A stretch of 8,081 nt of DNA, from NCBI GenBank assembly GCA_036795455.1, contig DAIRET010000138.1:1-8081 (forward strand). Reading direction: 5' to 3'. The notes beneath the pieces were generated by a model. It saw only the letters and a list, made by a program, of their open reading frames with translations, was not told the origin of the DNA and ran no database searches. The translations under genes and the position numbers were made by a program. Origin of the DNA: DAIRET01 sp036795455 (GTDB lineage: Bacteria; Bacteroidota; Ignavibacteria; Ignavibacteriales; Ignavibacteriaceae). Every line of letters starts with the position of its first letter. Position 1 is the stretch's first letter. Shown here piece by piece: positions 1 through 6,318 of the stretch.

Positions 1-802
1 TTCTTGTTTTGCCTCCGAAGAGATTCAACATATCCATTGCTGCTTTTAACCCGGCGATACCGTATTTAGCGGTTACAAGTCTGTTTATTTTAGTCAACTG
101 CATCTGGATTTCTTTTGCTTTATCATATTCCTTTTTATTAACCAAATCAAAAATTTTAACGCAAGCATCGGGGAAAATGTTGGCGAGTGCGGCAATTGCC
201 CCGGCTGCCCCGATTGAAAATCCCGCATAAAGCAAAGAAGCGGTTCCAACTAAAACAGAAAATCCGGGTTTAACTCCCGAAATAATCTCGCTTATTTCCG
301 GGATATTCTCCGTACTGTGTTTAATACCGATTATGTTTTCATTTTTGGATAACTCAATCACAGTTTCCGGTTCAACATGAACGCCGGTAAATTTTGGCAC
401 GTTATAAATAATCAACGGAATTTTTATTCCTTCTGCTACACGTGAAAAATATTCCTTTAGTGCCTGTTGGTTCATTTTACTTTTGAAGAAACAAGGAGTT
501 ATTACAAGTGCCGCATCAGCACCGGCTGAAGCAGCCTCATTTGTAGCTGTGATTGTTTCTTTAATTGAATCGCTGCCGGTACCTGTAATTACGGCTTTTC
601 CGTTAGAATTCTTTTTAACAAATTCAGTCAATTTCGTTTTCTCTTTGCTTGTAAGGAATGGCGACTCACCATTGGAGCCTGCAACAATGTAACCGCTTAA
701 TTCAGTAATATTCCATTTCGAGAGGTTATCCTCCAGTTTATCGAAAGCTATTTCATCGTTAGTAAATGGAGTTGTAATGGGGGAGAAAATCCCGTTTAAC
801 AT
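1..802 (-). CDS. DapA-superfamily aldolase, 4-hydroxy-2-oxoglutarate aldolase-like (3' end cut by window)
   Basis: This is a class I (Schiff-base) aldolase of the DapA/NAL superfamily, presumably cytoplasmic. The first 267 residues are visible; the end lies beyond base 1, and family length (about 290-300) suggests only some 25-35 residues are missing. Tyr133 in YNVP and the Schiff-base Lys161 in GIKHS fall at the same numbers as in E. coli DapA. The substrate loop reads GSNGE (42-46) instead of GTTGE, and position 138, the carboxylate-binding Arg of dihydrodipicolinate synthase, is Phe (YNVPKFT). GSNGE followed by PFLTS, ITPCFF, and KYGIAGLK near the end all recall human HOGA1, so cleavage of 4-hydroxy-2-oxoglutarate (or a similar 2-oxo acid) to pyruvate plus an aldehyde is more likely than lysine synthesis. 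It is the third gene of the kinase-regulator operon, 17 bases after the regulator. Family is sure; exact substrate is inferred. Confidence 0.87.
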   Translation of the reverse strand, partial: MLNGIFSPITTPFTNDEIAFDKLEDNLSKWNITELSGYIVAGSNGESPFLTSKEKTKLTEFVKKNSNGKAVITGTGSDSIKETITATNEAASAGADAALVITPCFFKSKMNQQALKEYFSRVAEGIKIPLIIYNVPKFTGVHVEPETVIELSKNENIIGIKHSTENIPEISEIISGVKPGFSVLVGTASLLYAGFSIGAAGAIAALANIFPDACVKIFDLVNKKEYDKAKEIQMQLTKINRLVTAKYGIAGLKAAMDMLNLFGGKTR

Positions 803-810
803 AAGTACAA

Positions 811-818
811 TTTCCTTT
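811..818 (-). promoter_or_regulatory. Ribosome binding site of the aldolase gene
   Basis: On the minus strand AAAGGAAA lies 8 bases before the ATG at 802. It sits wholly in the 17-base gap after the regulator's stop codon, so the aldolase has its own initiation signal although it is probably co-transcribed with the regulator. This fixes the start codon. Confidence 0.7.
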
Positions 819-819
819 G

Positions 820-2214
820 TTATTCTTTCCGTTTTTTAATTAGGGAATTCAGTTTGAACTCTTTTATTTTACTGTAAAGGAGTCGCCTGTGCATCTGTAG
901 CAGCTTAGCAGTTTCTGTTCTGTTCCACTTTGTATATTCGAGCGCTTTAATAATTATTGTCTTCTCAATGTCCGAAATAACGGATTTTATTGATTCGCCT
1001 TTGTCTTTAATTTTATCAAACGGGTCAACAATTATGTTGCCTGTATTTTCAGTAATACCTGCTTCGATATTGATAATATTATCGCGTGCAATAACGATAG
1101 CCCTCTGGATGTTGTTCTCAAGTTCCCTTACGTTACCGTTCCAAGAATATGATTTCAAGCGGTCTATGTTTTCGGGAGTAACAACAAGATTTTTACCCGG
1201 GCTGTACTTTTTTAAAAAGTGGGTTATTAACAGGGGGATATCTTCAGTTCTTTCCCGTAGTGGAGGGATATTAACACGGATTACATTGAGCCTGTAATAA
1301 AGGTCTTTTCTCAGCCGTCCTTCCTCCACTTCTCTTTCTACATTTTTATTTGATGCGGCGATTATTCTTATATTTATCGGAACCGGAATCTCACCACCAA
1401 CCCTGTAAAATGTTTGATGCTGTAAAATTCTAAGGAGTCTTACCTGAAGTGAATGCGGCATGTTGTTAATTTCATCAAGAAAAACAGTTCCGCCGTTTGC
1501 AAGTTCAAACCTTCCGAGTTTTTGTGAGATAGCGCCTGTAAAAGCTCCTTTTTCATGTCCGAATATTTCACTTTCAAGTAGGGACTCGGAAAAAGCTCCG
1601 CAGTTTACTTTAATGTATGGTTTATCTTTTCTTAATGAATGTCTTTGGATTGCATCTGCAATCAATTCTTTCCCGGTTCCCGATTCACCCTGTATAAGTA
1701 CCGTCGCATCCGATGGAGCAGCTTTACCGATAAGTTTTAATATCTCTTTCATGTTTGTACATTTACCGATAATCTGGTCTTTCTCTTCGGAAATAGAATC
1801 ATCCGACACTCTTGTACGAAGCTTTTTAACTTCGCTTAAAAGCTCCGAGTATTTGATTGCACGTTCAACTATTATTAAAAACTCTGCGAGTTCAAACGGC
1901 TTCTCCATATAGTCGTATGCTCCAGATTTCATTGCTTCAATAACTCTTTCGTTGGTACCATACGCGGTTAAAATAATAACCGGTAAATCTTCATACAGTT
2001 TTTTTATTTCGGACAGAACAGCGAAGCCATCCATCTGCGGCATATTAAAATCAAGCAGTACCACATCTATTTTTTTTGTTTTTACTGTTTCCAGTCCTGC
2101 GAGCCCGTTTTCAGCTTCAAAAACATTGTACCCTTCCAGAGAAAGAATATCCCCGATGTTTTTTCGCATTGAGGCTTCATCATCAACAACAAGTATGTTC
2201 TTATTTTTTTTCAT
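820..2214 (-). CDS. Sigma-54-dependent NtrC-family response regulator
   Basis: A full-length (464 residues) enhancer-binding transcription activator. The N-terminal receiver (about 5-120) has acidic pocket D11/D12, phospho-acceptor D55 (LLDFNMP), T83 and K105 (EKPFE). The AAA+ domain (about 147-380) shows Walker A GESGTGKE (176-183), the sigma-54 contact loop GAFTGA (223-228), Walker B with D247-E248 (VFLDE), the YYRLN segment (306-310) and the sensor-II motif GNVRELE (360-366). A Fis-type helix-turn-helix (about 415-455, NRTETAKLL) binds DNA. All key residues are present, so it should hydrolyse ATP and open sigma-54 promoters when phosphorylated. The partner is the kinase just upstream. Only 3 bases separate the kinase stop from this ATG and no Shine-Dalgarno is visible, which suggests translational coupling. 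Its targets probably include its own promoter at 3838-3852. Confidence 0.96.
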   Translation of the reverse strand: MKKNKNILVVDDEASMRKNIGDILSLEGYNVFEAENGLAGLETVKTKKIDVVLLDFNMPQMDGFAVLSEIKKLYEDLPVIILTAYGTNERVIEAMKSGAYDYMEKPFELAEFLIIVERAIKYSELLSEVKKLRTRVSDDSISEEKDQIIGKCTNMKEILKLIGKAAPSDATVLIQGESGTGKELIADAIQRHSLRKDKPYIKVNCGAFSESLLESEIFGHEKGAFTGAISQKLGRFELANGGTVFLDEINNMPHSLQVRLLRILQHQTFYRVGGEIPVPINIRIIAASNKNVEREVEEGRLRKDLYYRLNVIRVNIPPLRERTEDIPLLITHFLKKYSPGKNLVVTPENIDRLKSYSWNGNVRELENNIQRAIVIARDNIINIEAGITENTGNIIVDPFDKIKDKGESIKSVISDIEKTIIIKALEYTKWNRTETAKLLQMHRRLLYSKIKEFKLNSLIKKRKE

Positions 2215-2217
2215 GAT

Positions 2218-3741
2218 TTAGTTTAGATTCAATTCGATTATACATGAAGTTCCATTCGGGGCAATCGGTTTAAAAATAATTTTCCCTTTATGTGCTTTAA
2301 TTACTTCATAAGCAATTGATAATCCGAGCCCTACACCGTTTTGTTTTGTTGAGAAGAACGGGTCGAAAATCTTATCGGCAATATCGGAAGGTATACCTGG
2401 ACCATCGTCAGTAATATCAATTATTAAAGTATTGTTTTCGCGGTTCAGCATTGTTGTTATTCTTAATTCGCCTTTACCCTGGAACGACTCAATTGAATTG
2501 GTGAGAATGTTAATAAACACCTGTTCAATTGCATTCGGATCACATTTTATTAAAGGTGCATCTTTATCGAACGTAGTAATGATTTTTACATCCTGGTTGT
2601 TCTCAATCTGGAATAAAGAAATTGTCTGCATTAAAAGTTTTGTAATGTTTACCGGTTGAAATTTATCCGATACGGGTTTAGAGAAAACCAAAAGTCTTTT
2701 TACAAGTTTGGTCAACCGGTCGATTTCATTAACAACAAGCTGCATGGTTTCTATTGAAATAACCTCTTTATCCGGGTCTCTTTCTTTCTTCTTTAATTCA
2801 TGCTGCCAAATCTGGATTCTAGTCTTTATTATTGCAAGCGGGGTTTTCACCTCGTGAGCTACACCTGCGATTAGTTTACCAAGTGTGGCAAGTTTATCCT
2901 GCTGGTACAATTCTCGTTCAAGATATTGTTTCTGGTTGTGATACTCAGTCAGTTGTGTTACAAGTTTATTTATCGAACTACCGATAAATCCGAACACGCC
3001 GGGCATTTTTTCAAATCTGAATGAAGTATCTTTTTCAAGATATTGCAGCCCGAACTTAATATTTTCCATTCTTTTTCTTAATCTGACTGCCGCATACAGA
3101 GCGATAAAAAATCCAACAAGAGAAAAGATGCCTGCAATTTGAATAACCTGGTTTAGTTTTAGAGCCGGTAAATCCCTTTCAACGTGAACCCTTGCCCATG
3201 CTGCTCCTACGATAATTGAATTTACTTTAGTCGGTTTAGAGGCAAGCGGAAAAATTGCCGGGTCGAAAGAGTGAACATCAATTATTAAAGAATCATTTCC
3301 GATTGAGGATAGAACCTGTTCTTTTATAATATTGTATGAACGGGGGGGAGGTCCGAAAGCCGGTTTCGGCGGTGGCGAAGTCGGGAAGCCGTATCCGTAA
3401 AATTCGTTTAAATTACTAAAATAGAATCCTCCTTCAATACCAGGAAGGTGAATTAGTTCTTCTTCGGTTATCTGTCTTAATCTTTTATCAAGGAAATCAA
3501 GTTTTTTCTTCGGAATGGAATCCTGGTTGAAAAAATTGCTGTTGTACAAACTATCTATGAAAATTTCTGCAGCTTTATCAAGTTTTTCAACAACAACTTC
3601 CGTTAGTACTTTTTTCCCTTCGATTATATCCCGTTTCCAGGAGCTCAATAATTCAATTACTCCGAAAGTAATTGCAACAATAACGACTGCAAAAACTAAA
3701 AAAATTACAAACGGTCTTTTATTAAGGTTATAATTCAGCAT
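2218..3741 (-). CDS. Membrane sensor histidine kinase (NtrB/ZraS-like transmitter)
   Basis: Sensor of the two-component pair, 507 residues, in the inner membrane. Transmembrane helices lie at about 10-34 and 201-221, enclosing a periplasmic domain of roughly 165 residues. That domain contains GGFYFS (104-109), an aromatic YGYGFP segment (115-120) and a proline-rich loop with PPPKP and GPPPR (123-134). A linker of about 60 residues leads to the HisKA domain, whose phosphorylated histidine is H296 (AHEVKTPL). The ATPase domain has the N box (N411 and N415), DDGPGI (445-450), DPFFSTK (460-466) and GVGLGLS (469-475), so the transmitter is intact. No PAS domain is recognised; the linker could be a degenerate HAMP. 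First gene of the operon, read from the sigma-54 promoter at 3838-3852. The ligand is unknown. The ribosome site is weak (purine-rich AGAAAAG upstream). Confidence 0.95.
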   Translation of the reverse strand: MLNYNLNKRPFVIFLVFAVVIVAITFGVIELLSSWKRDIIEGKKVLTEVVVEKLDKAAEIFIDSLYNSNFFNQDSIPKKKLDFLDKRLRQITEEELIHLPGIEGGFYFSNLNEFYGYGFPTSPPPKPAFGPPPRSYNIIKEQVLSSIGNDSLIIDVHSFDPAIFPLASKPTKVNSIIVGAAWARVHVERDLPALKLNQVIQIAGIFSLVGFFIALYAAVRLRKRMENIKFGLQYLEKDTSFRFEKMPGVFGFIGSSINKLVTQLTEYHNQKQYLERELYQQDKLATLGKLIAGVAHEVKTPLAIIKTRIQIWQHELKKKERDPDKEVISIETMQLVVNEIDRLTKLVKRLLVFSKPVSDKFQPVNITKLLMQTISLFQIENNQDVKIITTFDKDAPLIKCDPNAIEQVFINILTNSIESFQGKGELRITTMLNRENNTLIIDITDDGPGIPSDIADKIFDPFFSTKQNGVGLGLSIAYEVIKAHKGKIIFKPIAPNGTSCIIELNLN

Positions 3742-3837
3742 ATTATTTTGCTTTCTTTTCTTATAACCCTAAAATAACAGAAGTTCAACTTTTTACAAAC
3801 ACTTTATCGGTTCTACAAAATTCAATACTGAAAATAG

Positions 3838-3852
3838 GCAATGTTTATGCCA
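3838..3852 (-). promoter_or_regulatory. Sigma-54 (-24/-12) promoter for the kinase-regulator-aldolase operon
   Basis: On the minus strand the sequence reads TGGCATAAACATTGC. It has the invariant GG and GC separated by exactly ten bases and matches the consensus TGGCACG-N4-TTGC at nine of eleven defined positions. It points to the kinase, with a predicted transcript start near 3826 and a leader of about 85 bases. The operon encodes an NtrC-type activator that needs just such a promoter, which supports autoregulation. Confidence 0.75.
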
Positions 3853-3866
3853 CATGAAATATTTCA

Positions 3867-3882
3867 CAATTCAATTGAATTG
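3867..3882. repeat. Perfect 16-bp palindrome, possible regulator site
   Basis: CAATTCAATTGAATTG equals its own reverse complement over 16 bases. It lies about 15 bases upstream of the -24 element of the kinase promoter, centred near -48 from the predicted start. It is AT-rich, so chance is not excluded, but a dimeric regulator site fits. An imperfect echo, AATTGAATTTGATCA, occurs at 4010-4024 just before the racemase gene. Confidence 0.45.
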
Positions 3883-4000
3883 AGATAAAAGTTTATTAAC
3901 TTGTGTCGTTTTATCACAAGGTGGCGGGCTGTTTATTCACAATTACTCTTTTAATCGTGTGATAAAAGTACAATAAATGAAAAAAAAACACATTTTATCT
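3883..4000. repeat. Four GATAAAA-type motifs in both orientations
   Basis: The word occurs as AGATAAAAGT at 3883-3892 (plus), TTTTATCACA at 3909-3918 (minus copy), TGTGATAAAAGT at 3958-3969 (plus) and TTTTATCT at 3993-4000 (minus copy). The copies at 3909-3918 and 3958-3967 are perfect 10-base inverted repeats of each other. All four lie upstream of the sigma-54 promoter on the enhancer side, which is why multiple binding sites for one regulator are proposed. The protein that binds is not shown by the sequence. Confidence 0.4.
3900..3920. promoter_or_regulatory. Inverted repeat CTTGTG-N9-CACAAG, candidate enhancer for the NtrC-type regulator
   Basis: Two perfect 6-base arms flank a 9-base spacer. 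The centre (3910) is about 84 bases upstream of the start predicted for the sigma-54 promoter, a common place for an NtrC-family upstream activating sequence. The right arm overlaps one GATAAAA-type motif. Stem pairing as RNA would be weak and no T tract follows, so a terminator is unlikely. Confidence 0.45.
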
Positions 4001-4015
4001 TGGTATCATAATTGA
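4001..4015 (+). promoter_or_regulatory. Weak -24/-12-like element before the racemase gene
   Basis: TGGTATCATAATTGA has TGGTA at the -24 position and TTGA ten bases after GG where TTGC would be expected. The missing C at -12 is a serious departure from consensus. If used, transcription would start near 4027, leaving a very short leader that still holds part of the ribosome site. Alternatively TATCAT (4004-4009) may be a -10 of another sigma factor, though no good -35 is seen. Confidence 0.2.
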
Positions 4016-4026
4016 ATTTGATCACG

Positions 4027-4032
4027 AAAGGA
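4027..4032 (+). promoter_or_regulatory. Ribosome binding site of the racemase-family gene
   Basis: AAAGGA lies 10 bases before the ATG at 4043. It supports that start, which in turn keeps the signal peptide. Confidence 0.6.
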
Positions 4033-4042
4033 CAATGTCATT

Positions 4043-5068
4043 ATGAAACGAATTATATACTATTTACTCGCTTTTATTTTTTTCCCAGGCTTTATGAGCT
4101 TCTCGTATGCCTTTCAAAATCCGCAACACAACGCAGGGAATCCCGACCTAAAAGAAATATTAAACAAAAAGAAAATTAAAATAGTAGTAACCGATTCAGG
4201 TTTGGGCGGAATGTCCGTTTGCGCAGGTGTAGAAGAGAAATTAAAAGAGGTAAAAACTTTTGAAGAAGTAGAGCTTATATTCTTTAATGCATTACCTGAA
4301 AAAGGTTCGGGTTACAATTCCCTTCCTTCAACCGAAAGGAAAGCAGAAGTATTTAATGAAGCTTTGTTGAGTATGGAAGAAAAATACTCACCGGATATAA
4401 TTTTAATAGCATGTAATACACTGTCGGTTGTCTATCCTTATACGAAGTTTTCAGTTGAATCAAAAACACCCGTTCTCGGAATAGTTGATTTTGGCGTTGA
4501 AATGATAATCAACGAAGCAATGAAAAATGAAAATAGTGAAGTAATTTTATTCGGAACGCAAACTACAATTAAATCGGAATCGCATAAAAACAAACTTATC
4601 GAAAGCGGAATTAATGAAAAGCGGATCGTTTCACAGGCTTGTCCCGGACTTGAAACAGAGATTCAAAATGCACCGGGGGCAGAGTCGACTACCGGTATGC
4701 TTGAACTATACGTTTACGAAGCAACAGGGAATTTGACTTCCGAAGATTCACCGGTTTATGCAGCTTTATGTTGTACGCACTACGGATTTGCTTTAGATGC
4801 ATTTCAAAAATCATTAAATGAATCAGCAAACCGTGAAGTCAAAGTATTAAACCCGAACTCGGCGATGATTAATGCGATGGTTCTGGATGATAATGTGGGT
4901 AAGTACAATGATATGAAAATTAAAGTATCGGTTGTTTCAAGAGCAGTAATAAGTGAAAACGAAATAGAATCAATCGGAAATATAATTAAACCGTATGCTC
5001 CTCTTTCATCAACGGCATTATCAAAATATGAGTATAATCCCGATTTATTCAAATTTTTAAAAGAATGA
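4043..5068 (+). CDS. Exported glutamate/aspartate racemase-family protein (MurI-like)
   Basis: A PLP-independent amino-acid racemase homologue of 341 residues, longer than usual MurI (about 265). The excess is partly a signal peptide: KR, a hydrophobic stretch to about residue 20, and likely cleavage after A23 (SYA). The mature part follows MurI order: DSGLGG (51-56), first catalytic Cys C124 in ACNT, GIVDFG (146-151), GTQTT (171-175), ACPG (199-202), and second catalytic Cys C244 in CTHY (244-247). The usual PYG segment after the second strand reads GSGYNSLP (88-95), so substrate choice may differ from glutamate. Both catalytic cysteines are kept, suggesting an active enzyme in the periplasm or secreted, unlike cytoplasmic MurI. 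It probably racemises Glu, Asp or a related acid. It is first in the plus-strand operon and overlaps the next start by four bases (ATGA). Confidence 0.87.
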   Translation: MKRIIYYLLAFIFFPGFMSFSYAFQNPQHNAGNPDLKEILNKKKIKIVVTDSGLGGMSVCAGVEEKLKEVKTFEEVELIFFNALPEKGSGYNSLPSTERKAEVFNEALLSMEEKYSPDIILIACNTLSVVYPYTKFSVESKTPVLGIVDFGVEMIINEAMKNENSEVILFGTQTTIKSESHKNKLIESGINEKRIVSQACPGLETEIQNAPGAESTTGMLELYVYEATGNLTSEDSPVYAALCCTHYGFALDAFQKSLNESANREVKVLNPNSAMINAMVLDDNVGKYNDMKIKVSVVSRAVISENEIESIGNIIKPYAPLSSTALSKYEYNPDLFKFLKE

Positions 5069-6294
5069 AAAGAAAAAAGAAAAAACATATCAATCCTTAT
5101 AGTGTTAAAGTAGCCAAATATTTTATTTGGCTGCTTTTATTTTTTTCTCAAACTGTATACAGCCAGGTAAATCAAACAGGGGATATTGTTGAATTGATCA
5201 GTACAATCAGGGAAGCTATACCGGGTTCAGGGACTAATGCATTTGTAATCCCTTCAAACCATGAGTTGCTGCAATTTCAATCAGTGATAAATGATTTAAA
5301 AACCGGGAATTATTCTGCAATTCAGGAAAAACTTACACCCTACAATTACGAATTCATTAGATTTACAGATGCCGGCTCGAATAAAGTATTCTACATAATT
5401 AAAGAAAAACTTCCCGTATCAAAAGGGTGGGGAACTTTGATATCTTTCCCGAATAGCAGCGATAGTCTTTCCATTGAAGCACCTCACCCGGTATGGGACA
5501 CATACTCCTGGAAGCTTGGAATAAAAGCATTTACGCGAATGAACGCTTCGTGGTTTCTGATGGCGGGTACTCATAGGTACGCAAACAGTGATTCATCTTC
5601 CGATATGGCACATGTTACTCAATCCGTTTTTCACACCGCACACAAAACAATAGCAACACCCATAGCAATACAGATACATGGTTTCAATAAAAACAACACA
5701 ATCTATTCAGAATACCCTGACATTGTTATAAGCAACAGTACTCTTTTTCCACCATCTTCTTTTTTTAATTTGCAAAGCCAGTTTGAATCTCAAGGATTCA
5801 CTTCCGGGGTATTCAGCTATTCAACTTATTCTTCTCTCTGGCGGTTGGGAGCGACTACAAACACACAGGGACAATGGTCAAACCAAAACGGGAAGTTGTT
5901 TGTTCATGTCGAATTTGAATACTACATCCGTAATTCAACATCAAATACGGATAAAGCTATTCAAGCTATGAAGAATATTCACGGAACTACAACCTTGATT
6001 AGAAAAGAAGAGAATAATTTTAATAGAATAGAATCTGCACTGCTTCATCAAAACTTCCCAAATCCTTTCAACAACTCAACTACAATAACCTTCGACCTAA
6101 AAGAAAAAATGAACATTGATTTGAAAGTATTCAACATGATAGGTGAAGTAATGTTTTCGGAGGCTGAAAAGGATTATCAAGCAGGCAGGCATTCGGTAAA
6201 TATAAATCTTAATGGGTTTTCAAGCGGAGTTTATTTAGTGCAAATTCGGAATAAATTTTTCACTCAAACAAAAAAAATCACTCTCTTAAAATAA
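5065..6294 (+). CDS. Secreted putative zinc hydrolase with T9SS sorting domain
   Basis: A 409-residue secreted protein. The N terminus is very basic (KRKKKK) followed by a hydrophobic stretch (about 19-30) and likely cleavage at VYS|Q (33/34). The central domain (about 40-300) is not firmly recognised, but it has a pattern like zinc amidohydrolases of the M14 / N-formylglutamate amidohydrolase type: H141 and D145 (HPVWD), AGTHR (167-171), DMAH (180-183), H205 in QIHGF, and acidic residues E283/E285 (HVEFE) followed by R289 late in the domain, where a catalytic Glu would sit. Metal binding by H141, D145 and H205 is inferred. Residues about 327-409 are a T9SS type A sorting domain. The start overlaps the racemase stop as ATGA and lacks a clear Shine-Dalgarno, so translation is probably coupled. 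Secreted status is well supported; the catalytic activity is a hypothesis. Confidence 0.8.
   Translation: MKRKKKKHINPYSVKVAKYFIWLLLFFSQTVYSQVNQTGDIVELISTIREAIPGSGTNAFVIPSNHELLQFQSVINDLKTGNYSAIQEKLTPYNYEFIRFTDAGSNKVFYIIKEKLPVSKGWGTLISFPNSSDSLSIEAPHPVWDTYSWKLGIKAFTRMNASWFLMAGTHRYANSDSSSDMAHVTQSVFHTAHKTIATPIAIQIHGFNKNNTIYSEYPDIVISNSTLFPPSSFFNLQSQFESQGFTSGVFSYSTYSSLWRLGATTNTQGQWSNQNGKLFVHVEFEYYIRNSTSNTDKAIQAMKNIHGTTTLIRKEENNFNRIESALLHQNFPNPFNNSTTITFDLKEKMNIDLKVFNMIGEVMFSEAEKDYQAGRHSVNINLNGFSSGVYLVQIRNKFFTQTKKITLLK
6040..6291 (+). other. C-terminal T9SS (Por) type A sorting domain of the hydrolase
   Basis: The last 84 residues show the known sorting-domain pattern: NFPNPFN with STTITF, LKVFNMIGEV, AGRHSV, GFSSGVYLVQI and a final KKITLLK. 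In T9SS bacteria this domain directs outer-membrane passage and is often cleaved, with the cargo attached to the cell surface or released. The genome must therefore carry the Por/Spr secretion machinery for the protein to be useful. Confidence 0.93.
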
Positions 6295-6309
6295 AGTATA
6301 TAATGTATT

Positions 6310-6314
6310 AGAGG
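6310..6314 (+). promoter_or_regulatory. Ribosome binding site of the propeller lipoprotein
   Basis: AGAGG lies four bases before the ATG at 6319, in the 24-base gap after the hydrolase stop codon. Spacing is short but the start is backed by the signal peptide that follows. No terminator is seen in the gap, so the gene probably shares the operon transcript. Confidence 0.5.
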
Positions 6315-6318
6315 CAAA

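Larger units (their letters stand above)
3742..4042. other. Divergent intergenic control region
   Basis: These 301 bases separate the kinase operon from the racemase operon. No convincing coding frame or RNA gene is seen. The part nearest the kinase (3742-3837) would be its roughly 85-base 5' leader. The sigma-54 promoter occupies 3838-3852. The remainder is AT-rich and unusually dense in symmetrical and repeated words (3867-3882, 3883-4000, 3900-3920), with a short run of nine A residues near 3980-3988. The order of promoter then upstream repeats suits activation of the kinase operon from a distance, while the same sites could also serve the plus-strand genes. Confidence 0.85.

Noticed and set aside
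1..802. Plus-strand open frames at 9-230 and 483-692
   Set aside because: They lie antisense inside the aldolase gene, whose protein shows family motifs along its length. They have no ribosome site or recognisable product.
968..2221. Plus-strand open frames at 968-1297, 1460-1912 and 1952-2221
   Set aside because: All are antisense to the NtrC-type regulator, whose motifs are intact over the same bases. Their translations are low-complexity Ser/Ile/Leu-rich sequences typical of a reversed coding strand.
3781..3791. AAGTT-C-AACTT short palindrome in the kinase leader
   Set aside because: Five-base arms in AT-rich DNA are readily explained by chance and nothing else marks the site.
3900..3920. 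Inverted repeat read as a transcription terminator
   Set aside because: The stem is only six base pairs with a nine-base loop and no T tract, and it lies between divergent promoters where a terminator is not expected.
3921..3936. GGTGGCGGGC as the -24 part of a plus-strand sigma-54 promoter
   Set aside because: Ten bases after the GG pairs there is no GC in the correct register, so the -12 element is missing.
4804..5088. Minus-strand open frame at 4804-5088
   Set aside because: It is antisense to the end of the racemase gene and the start of the hydrolase gene and shows no motif of its own.
6295..6318. Possible end of operon between hydrolase and lipoprotein
   Set aside because: The gap is 24 bases with no hairpin and T tract and no recognisable promoter, so co-transcription is the simpler reading.
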